Assembly (NCBI GenBank): GCA_012269545.1
Contig: JAAXKB010000056.1
Location: forward strand, 1-64,000
DNA from: Gammaproteobacteria bacterium
GTDB lineage: Bacteria > Pseudomonadota > Gammaproteobacteria > Pseudomonadales > Azotimanducaceae
Direction of reading: 5' to 3'
Length of the DNA: 64,000 bases
Made by a program: the position numbers and the translations under genes
Part shown: positions 44,101 through 51,331 of the stretch, piece by piece
How positions within the stretch are numbered: position 1 is the stretch's first letter
Layout: each line of letters starts with the position of its first letter
Notes under the pieces: model-generated
Databases searched by the model: none
What the model was told of the DNA's origin: nothing
The model's input: the letters and a program-made list of their open reading frames with translations, nothing else

Positions 44101-44305
44101 TAAAGAGAGGGGCTATTCTGTGAGTGACCGCATTAGTGTGGCGTTCTATGCGGACGACGTATTGGCTCAGGCAATTGCGGAGCACAGGGAGTACATCATG
44201 GGCGAAACCTTGTGTTTGCATATGGAAGAATCGACGGCCTCACTGGAGGTAACCGCCGACGTGGACGGTAACCGCTTTAGTTTCCAGCTTGGGTTGGCGG
44301 GTTAA
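41174..44305 (+). CDS. ileS: Isoleucyl-tRNA synthetase, eukaryote-like (type 2)
   Basis: Cytosolic class Ia synthetase of 1043 residues. The HIGH motif reads HHGH at about 56-59 in [13 protein letters not shown]; KMSKS is at about 592-596. The opening ([16 protein letters not shown], then [21 protein letters not shown]) and the length of over 1,000 residues mark the type 2 group shared with eukaryotes, rather than the about 940-residue type 1 enzyme usual in gammaproteobacteria. Type 2 enzymes are poorly inhibited by pseudomonic acid. The HxGH form is the ordinary type 2 motif. The downstream Rieske-domain gene starts 34 bp later. Confidence 0.96.
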   Translation: [1043 protein letters not shown]

Positions 44306-44339
44306 CAGCACCGCCCATGCGCCAGTTGAGGCATTCGTT

Positions 44340-45170
44340 ATGAAACATGAATTCGCGCCAGCCTCCTCGGATTCCCATTTGAATCACGTAGGCAGCTACC
44401 GTCGCCGCTTGCCGGTGAGCTTGGATCGCATGTACGAAAATGCACTGGACTGGCAGCACTTACCGCATTTGCACAGCAGCAGCTTTGAGTCCATCAACTG
44501 CGAAAGTGCTGGCGGATGGGGTTGGCGGGCCACGGTGACGTCGGGGAAGGGTGAGGCCTTAATCGTAAGCGAACTGGAGTTGTGTTTGGATCGCGACGCC
44601 CGGCGCTGGATTACCCGAAACCTGTCAGGGCCAAATGCCGGTGTAGAGATATGGACCCACGTCTTCGTTGTTGCTGATCGTGTTCTGGACATCGTCGTGG
44701 ACTTTTTTGTCCCCAACGTGCCCGTAGAGGCTCGAGAAAAAGTTGGTCGGGCATACGCCCGGGCCTACGAGGTCTTGTATGACGAAGACGTTGACATGAT
44801 GACTGAACGACAAAAGCAATTGGATTTACGCCTTGATGGGGTCGACGAATCCGAAGTGCTAGGTCTGTCGTCACAAACGCTGGCGTCATTACCGGCAAAG
44901 GTCGCCATGTCAGGACGCAGTTTCGTCGTCGATAAGCTGGGGACAGCCGAGTCAGATGACGGCGCCTGGGTCGTATACCCGGCGCAATGTCCGCATCAGT
45001 TAGGCCCCTTGGACGAAATGTCGATGGATCGGGGCACGGTGCGTTGCCCTTGGCACGGTTATGTGTTCGATGTTCGAACTGGTGAGTGTGTGAGCGGCAG
45101 TCACTGTCGATTGGGCCGCGTGCCGCGTGTGCTGGAGTCTGAGGGGCGTGTCGAGCTCCGCTGGCTGTAA
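44340..45170 (+). CDS. Protein with C-terminal Rieske [2Fe-2S] domain
   Basis: A 276-residue protein. The Rieske motif lies at the C-terminus: C217-P-H219 and C236-P-W-H239 (PAQCPHQLGPLDE ... VRCPWHGYVFD). The first 150 residues look like a START/SRPBCC-type domain (DRMYENALDWQHLPHLHSSSF, a beta-rich middle, a helix at about 130-147). Ring-hydroxylating oxygenase alpha subunits have the opposite order and a mononuclear iron site, which is not evident here. I start at ATG 44340, nine bases after a GAGG-like site. It is likely co-transcribed with ileS; function unknown. Confidence 0.85.
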   Translation: MKHEFAPASSDSHLNHVGSYRRRLPVSLDRMYENALDWQHLPHLHSSSFESINCESAGGWGWRATVTSGKGEALIVSELELCLDRDARRWITRNLSGPNAGVEIWTHVFVVADRVLDIVVDFFVPNVPVEAREKVGRAYARAYEVLYDEDVDMMTERQKQLDLRLDGVDESEVLGLSSQTLASLPAKVAMSGRSFVVDKLGTAESDDGAWVVYPAQCPHQLGPLDEMSMDRGTVRCPWHGYVFDVRTGECVSGSHCRLGRVPRVLESEGRVELRWL

Positions 45171-45977
45171 TCAATCGCCTCTAAACTCTCCAGTCTGCTT
45201 GCGTTGCTGAGCGTCAATGGCAGTGCGCCTGTCGCGGGTGCTGGCGGCTAGCAAGTTCTGATCGATGTCCATGTGCATGATAGCGCTGCCCAGGGCATGG
45301 GCCAGTTCGTTCGTAGATTGCTTGATCATTTGAACGGCTATCGGCGGTTTGCTTGCATAGAGATCGGCCATTTCCTGTGCTTTGCTGCTCAGATGCTGAT
45401 CTGTTGTAAGGTGGTCCAAAATTCCCCAGTCGTAAAGTGTCTCTGCCTTTACGCGTTCGCCCCCAGCGACCAAGCGCTTGGTTTTGGCTGGGCCGACCAA
45501 GGCTAATATCAGTGGCAAGCTCTTCCACATGAGATTGATACCCAGATTCACTTCCGGATATTCCATGAATGCGCTGTTGCTGCCGACACGAAAATCGCAG
45601 GCGGTCGCAACGCAGGCTCCGCCGCCCATGGCCGCGCCGCGCCACGCTGCAATCGTGATTTGATCGATGCCCAGAATGGCCTCTATTGCCCGTTGACCCA
45701 TGCGGGCCCTGCGGCGACGTTGTACTAAGGGCATGTCGGCGGGAGCAGCAGCGTCTTGGAGGTCCGCTCCGGATGAGAAATGTTTGCCTGCTCCGGTGAT
45801 GATTATGGCGCGAACCTCGGGTTCGTCACGAAAAGACAGGGCAGCAGTCTCGAGCTCGGCCAGATGGTCGTGGTTCAATGCGTTGGCGCGGTCTGGTCGA
45901 GATAGCGTAATGGTAGCTACGGCATCATTTCGGGAAACGGCCAAGTGTTTGTAGTTGTGAGAGTCCGGGGCAATCAT
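45171..45977 (-). CDS. Enoyl-CoA hydratase/isomerase family protein
   Basis: A 268-residue crotonase. Seen: LSRPDRANALNHDHLAEL, oxyanion region GAGKHFSSGADLQDAA near 63-78, RGAAMGGGACVATACDFRVGS near 115 and MEYPEVNLGINL with a candidate catalytic Glu near 145. It stops directly against the stop of the Rieske-domain gene with no base between. A terminator-like hairpin lies 75 bases before its start on the same strand, discussed under the small RNA; if that is an attenuator it would control this gene. Confidence 0.88.
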   Translation of the reverse strand: MIAPDSHNYKHLAVSRNDAVATITLSRPDRANALNHDHLAELETAALSFRDEPEVRAIIITGAGKHFSSGADLQDAAAPADMPLVQRRRRARMGQRAIEAILGIDQITIAAWRGAAMGGGACVATACDFRVGSNSAFMEYPEVNLGINLMWKSLPLILALVGPAKTKRLVAGGERVKAETLYDWGILDHLTTDQHLSSKAQEMADLYASKPPIAVQMIKQSTNELAHALGSAIMHMDIDQNLLAASTRDRRTAIDAQQRKQTGEFRGD

Positions 45978-46047
45978 CTGTACATACTACGATGCCTGAC
46001 CGCCAGTGTAACGACCCGGCTTGTTGGAAATGCTGGAGGTTTACGGT

Positions 46048-46082
46048 AAATAAAAAGGCGGAGGATCTTGCGATCCCCCGCC
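46048..46082 (-). terminator. Strong rho-independent terminator on the minus strand
   Basis: On the minus strand GGCGGGGGATC (46082-46072), a GCAA tetraloop, GATCCTCCGCC (46067-46057; one mismatch in 11 pairs), then TTTTTATTT. No annotated gene lies upstream of it on this strand for at least 400 bases, so it ends an unannotated transcript or works as an attenuator. Confidence 0.85.
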
Positions 46083-46198
46083 TTCGAAGGATGGGAACTC
46101 CCGAGGAGGGGAGGGGAGAGGAGTTTCGGAAATTCCCGTATTCCAGCGGGGTGTTGCCACTTGGCCGCCGAATGAAGTCATTGTTACCTCAAGTAACA
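46052..46198 (-). ncRNA. Candidate small RNA with C-rich, anti-Shine-Dalgarno loop
   Basis: Minus-strand element of about 145 bases. From 5' to 3': a 6-bp hairpin TGTTAC / TTGAG loop / GTAACA (46198-46182); a linker; a hairpin with stem AACUCC (46125-46120) and GGAGUU (46101-46096) whose 18-base loop is almost all C and U and holds CUCCCCUCCCCUCC, with repeated CCUCC; then the terminator. A -10-like TGTAAT (46207-46202) lies upstream, with a weak -35. C-rich hairpin loops that pair with ribosome-binding sites are known from several bacterial sRNA families. I do not recognise this one. Alternatives are an attenuator leader for the downstream crotonase gene, or a 46-codon frame (46181 to 46041) that reads through the terminator and is therefore less likely. 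Confidence 0.55.
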
Positions 46199-46207
46199 CG
46201 AATTACA

Positions 46208-46479
46208 AGCATTTTGTGTACTTAAGTAGCTTATTTTTGGAAAAATGCGCCATTTATGTGCTTTGATCGACAAATATCGTCTTAATCAGCGTGATTTTGC
46301 CGGCGAAAAGCGGTTTCGGAATGAAAAATTCGCTGTGTTTAGCGTCTCCACCTCTTTCTTACCACCCTTTTTCATTCCCAAGTCGAGTCATCGCCGATGA
46401 ACGGTGTAGTAACATATGCGGCTTTTCATACGCTGCGCGCGCTGTGCCGCCGTATTCTGTTTTTGATTTAGGAGTTTAG
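46208..46479. other. Intergenic stretch with no recognised gene
   Basis: This stretch lies between the candidate small RNA and the alpha/beta hydrolase gene. A frame from 46291 to 46479 has no ribosome site and no protein-like pattern. AGGAG seven bases before the ATG at 46480 is the only clear signal. Promoters for the two divergent transcripts probably lie here, but I cannot place them. Confidence 0.5.
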
Positions 46480-47373
46480 ATGTCTGCGTTGTCACCCAAC
46501 GGACTTTCCCCGACGTCACACCGATATTTTTCCCAGCGCCTTCGCATGCACTTTGTGGAATGGGGCTCGCGACAGGCACCAACGATTGTTCTAGTTCACG
46601 GTGTGCGGGATCATTGCCGGACCTGGGATGACCTGGTTGGTAGGCTGTCTCGGCATGACGATTACCATTTTGTGGCGCCGGATTTGCGCGGTCATGGTGA
46701 CTCCGATTGGGTGCAGGGGTCGGGCTATCGTTATTTCGATTATCTTTATGACCTCCAGCAACTCATCGAACAGAATGATCTAGGTCCGGTCACGCTAGCG
46801 GGCCACAGTTTGGGTGGCGCAATTGCGTCATTCTTTACCGCCGTCTTTCCCGAACTGGTAAGCAAATTAGTGGTACTTGAAGGCATTGGTTTGTGGTCTC
46901 GTGAGAATGCGGAAGCTGGAATCGCGCAGCAGATACGCGATTGGGCTGAGATCACGCGCACTCTTGCAGGGCGTGAGCCCCGCCGCTATCCAGATTTACA
47001 GACAGCCTATCAGCGCATGCAGGCAGCCAATCCGCGGTTGAGCGAGGCGCAAGCCTTTCATCTTACCCAGCACGGCGCGGTACAACTTGAGGATGGGCAA
47101 TTCACTTGGAAGTACGACCAGTACACCTATAATTTTCACGGCGTTGGTTTGTCTGAAGACGAAATTATTGCGCTCTGGCAAAATATCAGTGTGCCTACGC
47201 TTCTGATCAATGCCGACCAGGGTTTGCAAAATCGCACCGGTCAAGACGACACGCTGCAGTACTTTCGGCGAGCGCAGCTGCACAACGTGACGGCTGCGGG
47301 ACATTGGATACATCACGATCAGCCAGAGGAAGTTACGGCACTGATCGCGGAATTTCTTGGCGGCGAATCCTAG
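46480..47373 (+). CDS. Alpha/beta hydrolase
   Basis: A 297-residue hydrolase starting at ATG 46480 after AGGAG. The nucleophile elbow is GHSLGG with Ser110; the oxyanion loop is VHGVRDHCRTWD near 39; PDLRGHGDSDW follows near 67; the catalytic His is in AAGHWIHHDQPEEV near 275. The family covers esterases, haloalkane dehalogenases and C-C hydrolases, and nothing fixes the substrate. It converges on selU. Confidence 0.88.
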   Translation: MSALSPNGLSPTSHRYFSQRLRMHFVEWGSRQAPTIVLVHGVRDHCRTWDDLVGRLSRHDDYHFVAPDLRGHGDSDWVQGSGYRYFDYLYDLQQLIEQNDLGPVTLAGHSLGGAIASFFTAVFPELVSKLVVLEGIGLWSRENAEAGIAQQIRDWAEITRTLAGREPRRYPDLQTAYQRMQAANPRLSEAQAFHLTQHGAVQLEDGQFTWKYDQYTYNFHGVGLSEDEIIALWQNISVPTLLINADQGLQNRTGQDDTLQYFRRAQLHNVTAAGHWIHHDQPEEVTALIAEFLGGES

Positions 47374-47427
47374 CTCATGGGTCAGGTCAACTCGGTCTTC
47401 GCTCTGCGCTTAGAGCCGCTGGTGGGT

Positions 47428-48492
47428 TCAGGGTTGCTCCATTAAGAACGCCTGGACTTCCTGCCGAGATCCTCGAAATTGCACACGATCCGCTTTTCGC
47501 TGTAGCTGAAAGTCATACATGGGGTCGTAGTATTCCCGCAGCAGATAACTGATCCAGTCGCGGTGGTCACCTTGATGAGAAAATGCTTGCTGAATTTTCT
47601 GAGTCAATTCAGCGACCCGCACACCGCCAAGCCTGCGTTTGATGCGGTGCACGGCACCTTCGTAGTGGGCCTGCAGATCAGTCTCTGGCAGTTTGGCGGC
47701 AGCATACTCAACTAGGGCGTCCTGCACATATTCTTTGTGAATGTGCTCAACGCGCTCCTCCAGCGTTGCTTCAACCAAGGCAATGGGTGCTTGCTGCATT
47801 TGCGCGTGCCAGGCCAGTGGCAGGCCGATTCGACCGATCGTGCGGCTTTCGTCTTCGACGATCAAAGATTCAAAGCCGTGCTGCAAATACCTTACAGCCA
47901 GCGCGTTCTCGAAGGTAACTGGCGTTGGCTGGGGCGTAAGGCGTCGACCGAATGCAGAGCCTCGGTGATTAGCCAGACCCTCTAGGTCTACGCTTTGGCG
48001 AAGCGTTTGAATCAGCACCGTTTTTGCCGAACCTGTGCGACCACTGACGAGCCACCAATTTTTACGAGGATCATCCAAAATTTGTAAGCAGGTCTTGCGA
48101 AGAGTCTTAAATCCGCCGGGCACTCTCTTGTGTGTCAGGCCCGCCTCCGCAAGCCACTGCTGGGCAAGCTCAGAGCGTTGACCGCCTCGCCAGCACATGA
48201 TGAAAGCCTCGGGATTGGCGTGGCAGAAGTCCTGCCACGCCGCTATTCGCATGGCCTTGGTTTCGCCGCTGACGAGTCGGTGGCCGAGGGCAACGGCCGC
48301 ATCGTGGCCATGCTGCTTATAGGCGGTGCCCACTTGCGCTCGTTCTTCATCGTTCAAAATTGGGGCATTGAAGCTGTTGGGCAGTTGGCCAAGTTGAAAC
48401 TCGCTAGGCGCGCGCACATCCAGCAGGGGCTGCTGTTGTTTGAGCAGCGCTAATGCCCATTCATCAGGGCGCTCATTCGGTGATGTTTGCAC
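47428..48492 (-). CDS. selU: tRNA 2-selenouridine synthase (SelU/MnmH)
   Basis: Replaces sulfur by selenium in 2-thiouridine at the tRNA wobble position, through a geranylated intermediate. The rhodanese domain holds the active Cys100 in FIMCWRGGQRS; the P-loop is GRTGSAKT at about 151-158. The best start is GTG 48492, giving 354 residues, close to E. coli SelU (364). This start lies inside the end of the Sel1-repeat gene (20-base overlap). The longer frame upstream has no ribosome site. SelD, needed to supply selenophosphate, is not in the window. Confidence 0.9.
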   Translation of the reverse strand: MQTSPNERPDEWALALLKQQQPLLDVRAPSEFQLGQLPNSFNAPILNDEERAQVGTAYKQHGHDAAVALGHRLVSGETKAMRIAAWQDFCHANPEAFIMCWRGGQRSELAQQWLAEAGLTHKRVPGGFKTLRKTCLQILDDPRKNWWLVSGRTGSAKTVLIQTLRQSVDLEGLANHRGSAFGRRLTPQPTPVTFENALAVRYLQHGFESLIVEDESRTIGRIGLPLAWHAQMQQAPIALVEATLEERVEHIHKEYVQDALVEYAAAKLPETDLQAHYEGAVHRIKRRLGGVRVAELTQKIQQAFSHQGDHRDWISYLLREYYDPMYDFQLQRKADRVQFRGSRQEVQAFLMEQP

Positions 48493-50176
48493 CGGCCTCG
48501 AAGGATTCCAGATGAGTTTGCAAAATATCGATAACGTCCGTTCGGTCTTGTATTCGGGCGTAGTGCAAAGCGCGTTTTTGCAGTTCGATGGCCTTAACGA
48601 AGTTGCCGTTCGCGGCATAAGTAGCGGCCCAAGTATCCAAATACTCAGGGTGGTTTTGAACCTGTTTATTGGTCCGCATCATGGTGTCCATGATTGCTTG
48701 CGCGTAGCCGGGTTTCAGCAGACCCTTTTGATTCGAAACGGTTAAGGTCCATGCCACTTCATTGACGATGGCTGCGTTGCCGTGATGACTGGCTTGGACG
48801 CGAGTAACGGCTTTTTTGTACCATCTCACTGCCCTGCGCGGGGACCGATTTATGCTAATACCCTTAGCGTAGAGATTGCCCAAAACCACCATGGCCTCGG
48901 CATTGCCCTCATCAGCCAGCTCCTCGAGCAGCGGAATCAGCGGAGTCTTGGGCTGACGTTCAGGCGACGCCGCGATGTATCTTGCATAGCTGATGATCGC
49001 CTTGGGGTTTCTCAAATTAGCGGCCTGAGCAAATAGGCGATTAGCCTGGTCATCGCTGGCGGGTAACAATGCGCCGCGCCGGTACTGACTGGCCAGATAG
49101 AGCAGGGATTCCGCATGGCCAAGGCTGCCTGCTTGTTCGAGCAAACCTACAGCGTGATCTCTTTTGGTCTGAGCGCCAAAGACGGGCGAATTGCCTTGGT
49201 CGATAGCCGGCATGTTGGAGTCTTCAAGCAAAAGACGCCCCAGCGTGTACATGGACTCTGTAGAGCCCAGACCAATGGCTTTGATGTGGTGGTCGACGGC
49301 CAGCTGCGTGAGTTCCTCGGTGGTTTTGAGTGTCGTATCAGCTTGCACGCTGGCAGATTCTGAGTTGGTCAAGCCGGATTGATACCAAAAAATTCGGGCC
49401 AATAGGGTATGCGCCAGCAGATTGTCGCCTCTGCTGGCCAACTGTAACCACCCAATAGCAGACTCATAGCGTCGTTGTTTAGCAAGATAGGCTCCAATGG
49501 CAGCGCGGGCGGCTGAATCTTCACTGTCGGCAAGAATCCGTAAAGTATCCCATGGGTTGCCTGTTGAGGCTGGATCGACATCCTCCCCGCTCATAGCAGG
49601 AAGCAACTGCGACAGATCGAAGTAGTCGCTGTTGACCGGGCTTGTAGTGTTCGCTCTGGAAAGTAGCAACAGCTGCAATGCGGCCGATTCGTTGCTCTGA
49701 TAAATACCGCCAACAATCGACCGACCCTTACTGCGCACCAATAACTCGGCGTCGGCTTTGCTGAGCAGGCGGTAAGGGCGTTCTGAGCTACCGTCGCCGG
49801 ATGCCAGAATGTGCCTCTTCAAAAGCTGAAACGATTCTTCGTGCCGTCTGGCTGCATCTTGGGCATCAACACGCTGATAAAAGCGGGCTAATGCGTGATG
49901 TCCGGTAAGGCTGGCTGGATTGATTTCGACTAAGGCAGAACTCGGAGCACCCAGTCCCAAGGGTTCTTCGCTGCCCAGAGCGATAACGCGTGTTTCCAGA
50001 GCAGTGACCTGTCTCAGCTGCTCCGAAAAATCAGTTTGCGTGAGATACGTTGCATAGCTCTTAGTCAGCTCACCGTGCGGCAGGTTGCTGATGCCCACGC
50101 TTTTCGTGGTGGCGCAGGCGGCGAGCATCAGCGAGCTACTGAGCAGCAGGAGGGTCGATTTCAAGGTCGTACGCAT
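48473..50176 (-). CDS. Sel1/TPR-repeat lipoprotein
   Basis: A 567-residue protein with a lipoprotein signal (LMLAACATT, Cys at about 22). The rest is helical repeats. Sel1-type repeats are clear at about 300-450 (AVGLLEQAGSLGHAESLLYLASQYRRG and AEAMVVLGNLYAKGISINRSPRRAVRWYKKA); a TPR-like C-terminus follows. It resembles AlgK-type scaffold lipoproteins in layout, but no alginate genes are nearby, so that assignment is not supported. selU starts within its last codons. It is divergent from msrA. Confidence 0.82.
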   Translation of the reverse strand: MRTTLKSTLLLLSSSLMLAACATTKSVGISNLPHGELTKSYATYLTQTDFSEQLRQVTALETRVIALGSEEPLGLGAPSSALVEINPASLTGHHALARFYQRVDAQDAARRHEESFQLLKRHILASGDGSSERPYRLLSKADAELLVRSKGRSIVGGIYQSNESAALQLLLLSRANTTSPVNSDYFDLSQLLPAMSGEDVDPASTGNPWDTLRILADSEDSAARAAIGAYLAKQRRYESAIGWLQLASRGDNLLAHTLLARIFWYQSGLTNSESASVQADTTLKTTEELTQLAVDHHIKAIGLGSTESMYTLGRLLLEDSNMPAIDQGNSPVFGAQTKRDHAVGLLEQAGSLGHAESLLYLASQYRRGALLPASDDQANRLFAQAANLRNPKAIISYARYIAASPERQPKTPLIPLLEELADEGNAEAMVVLGNLYAKGISINRSPRRAVRWYKKAVTRVQASHHGNAAIVNEVAWTLTVSNQKGLLKPGYAQAIMDTMMRTNKQVQNHPEYLDTWAATYAANGNFVKAIELQKRALHYARIQDRTDVIDILQTHLESFEAGANITE

Positions 50177-50340
50177 AGAAGGGTTATAGCATTGTGGCTT
50201 AGCTGATGAAATACGTCTGGCCTTCGCGTTGAAATTTAGGGTCCAACGTCTGACGTGTCAGCCAGAATGATGGTTTGTCCCTTGTTGTGGGATTCGCTCT
50301 ACAGGTTACACTGTCGTGACGGAACGTATTGAGCAAAGCT

Positions 50341-51006
50341 ATGAATTTTGGATCTAAGATGCAGGTGCCCAGTGTCGAATCGGCGTTGCCAGGGCGCCCC
50401 GAAACCATGCCCGTGCCGCCCAGCCACTTTGTTTTGGGCCATCCGCTAGTCGGGCCCTTTCCCAGTCACATGAAAATGGTGCAGTTCGGTATGGGTTGTT
50501 TTTGGGGGGCGGAGCGACGCTTCTGGCAAATGGAAGGGGTATATACCACCGCCGCAGGGTATTCGGGCGGGGTGACGGAAAATCCCACCTATGAAGAAGT
50601 CTGCTCTGGCGGCACGGGCCATACGGAAACCGTATTGGTGGTTTACGACGAGACGGTGGTGAGTTTGATGACCTTGCTCAAAATGTTTTGGGAAAGCCAC
50701 GATCCCACTCAAGGCATGCGTCAGGGGAATGATTTGGGTACTCAGTATCGGTCGGCCATTTATACCTTCGATGAAGAGCAGGCAGCATTGGCGCAGGCGA
50801 GCGCAGCGCTTTTTCAGCAAGGGCTTACGGCTGCAGGCTACGGTCAGATCACGTCTGAAGTGCGGATGTCAGGACCGTTTTACTACGCAGAACACTATCA
50901 TCAGCAATATTTGGCCAAGGTGCCTAATGGTTATTGCGGCCTTAATGGGACCGGTGTGGGGTGTGATATTGCTGCTTTGGCTGAGCTGGCAGTAGAGCCT
51001 AACTGA
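50341..51006 (+). CDS. msrA: Peptide-methionine (S)-S-oxide reductase MsrA
   Basis: Cytosolic repair enzyme of 221 residues. The nucleophile is Cys53 in [14 protein letters not shown]; resolving cysteines are Cys199 and Cys208 in [14 protein letters not shown]; also [24 protein letters not shown]. It uses thioredoxin to reduce methionine-S-sulfoxide. I prefer ATG 50341; TTG 50329 is possible. The N-terminal 45 residues match the longer E. coli-type enzyme. The convergent small gene overlaps its last 8 bases. Confidence 0.96.
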   Translation: MNFGSKMQVPSVESALPGRPETMPVPPSHFVLGHPLVGPFPSHMKMVQFGMGCFWGAERRFWQMEGVYTTAAGYSGGVTENPTYEEVCSGGTGHTETVLVVYDETVVSLMTLLKMFWESHDPTQGMRQGNDLGTQYRSAIYTFDEEQAALAQASAALFQQGLTAAGYGQITSEVRMSGPFYYAEHYHQQYLAKVPNGYCGLNGTGVGCDIAALAELAVEPN

Positions 51007-51193
51007 CTCGGGTCCGGGTGGTATTGCAGCGCGTGCAGCGTTGCACACTCACTAAGCGTCCTTGTTTCACGTCAAATTGTTTGGCCTCGTCGTCTTTCCA
51101 CTGATGAAAACCAGAGCGGCACAAGGTGCTGCCGGAACCTCGCTCTTTGCGGCGACGCTTGCGAAACTTGTTCAGGTCAGTGGGCTTTTCCAT
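50999..51193 (-). CDS. Small zinc-ribbon-like protein, 64 residues
   Basis: A basic protein beginning [19 protein letters not shown]. Cys25, His30, Cys53 and Cys56 ([10 protein letters not shown] ... QRCTRCNTT) could bind one zinc. The Lys/Arg-rich start suggests nucleic-acid binding. I do not know the family name. It overlaps the end of msrA by 8 bases and is divergent from yegD, 138 bp away. Confidence 0.7.
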   Translation of the reverse strand: MEKPTDLNKFRKRRRKERGSGSTLCRSGFHQWKDDEAKQFDVKQGRLVSVQRCTRCNTTRTRVS

Positions 51194-51331
51194 CTCAACA
51201 TTGCCGAATGAATACTGGGCACATCTTTCTCTCAGCTGCCAATTGTACGCTTCTGGGGATCAGTTGGAACTCGGTTGGCGCTGGATAGCGTCGCAGGTAA
51301 GATGCGGCCGCATCACAGACCGGGTATTTTT

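Noticed and set aside
46291-46479. 62-codon plus-strand frame directly before the alpha/beta hydrolase
   Set aside because: No ribosome site, low-complexity Ser/Pro content and no hint of a fold.
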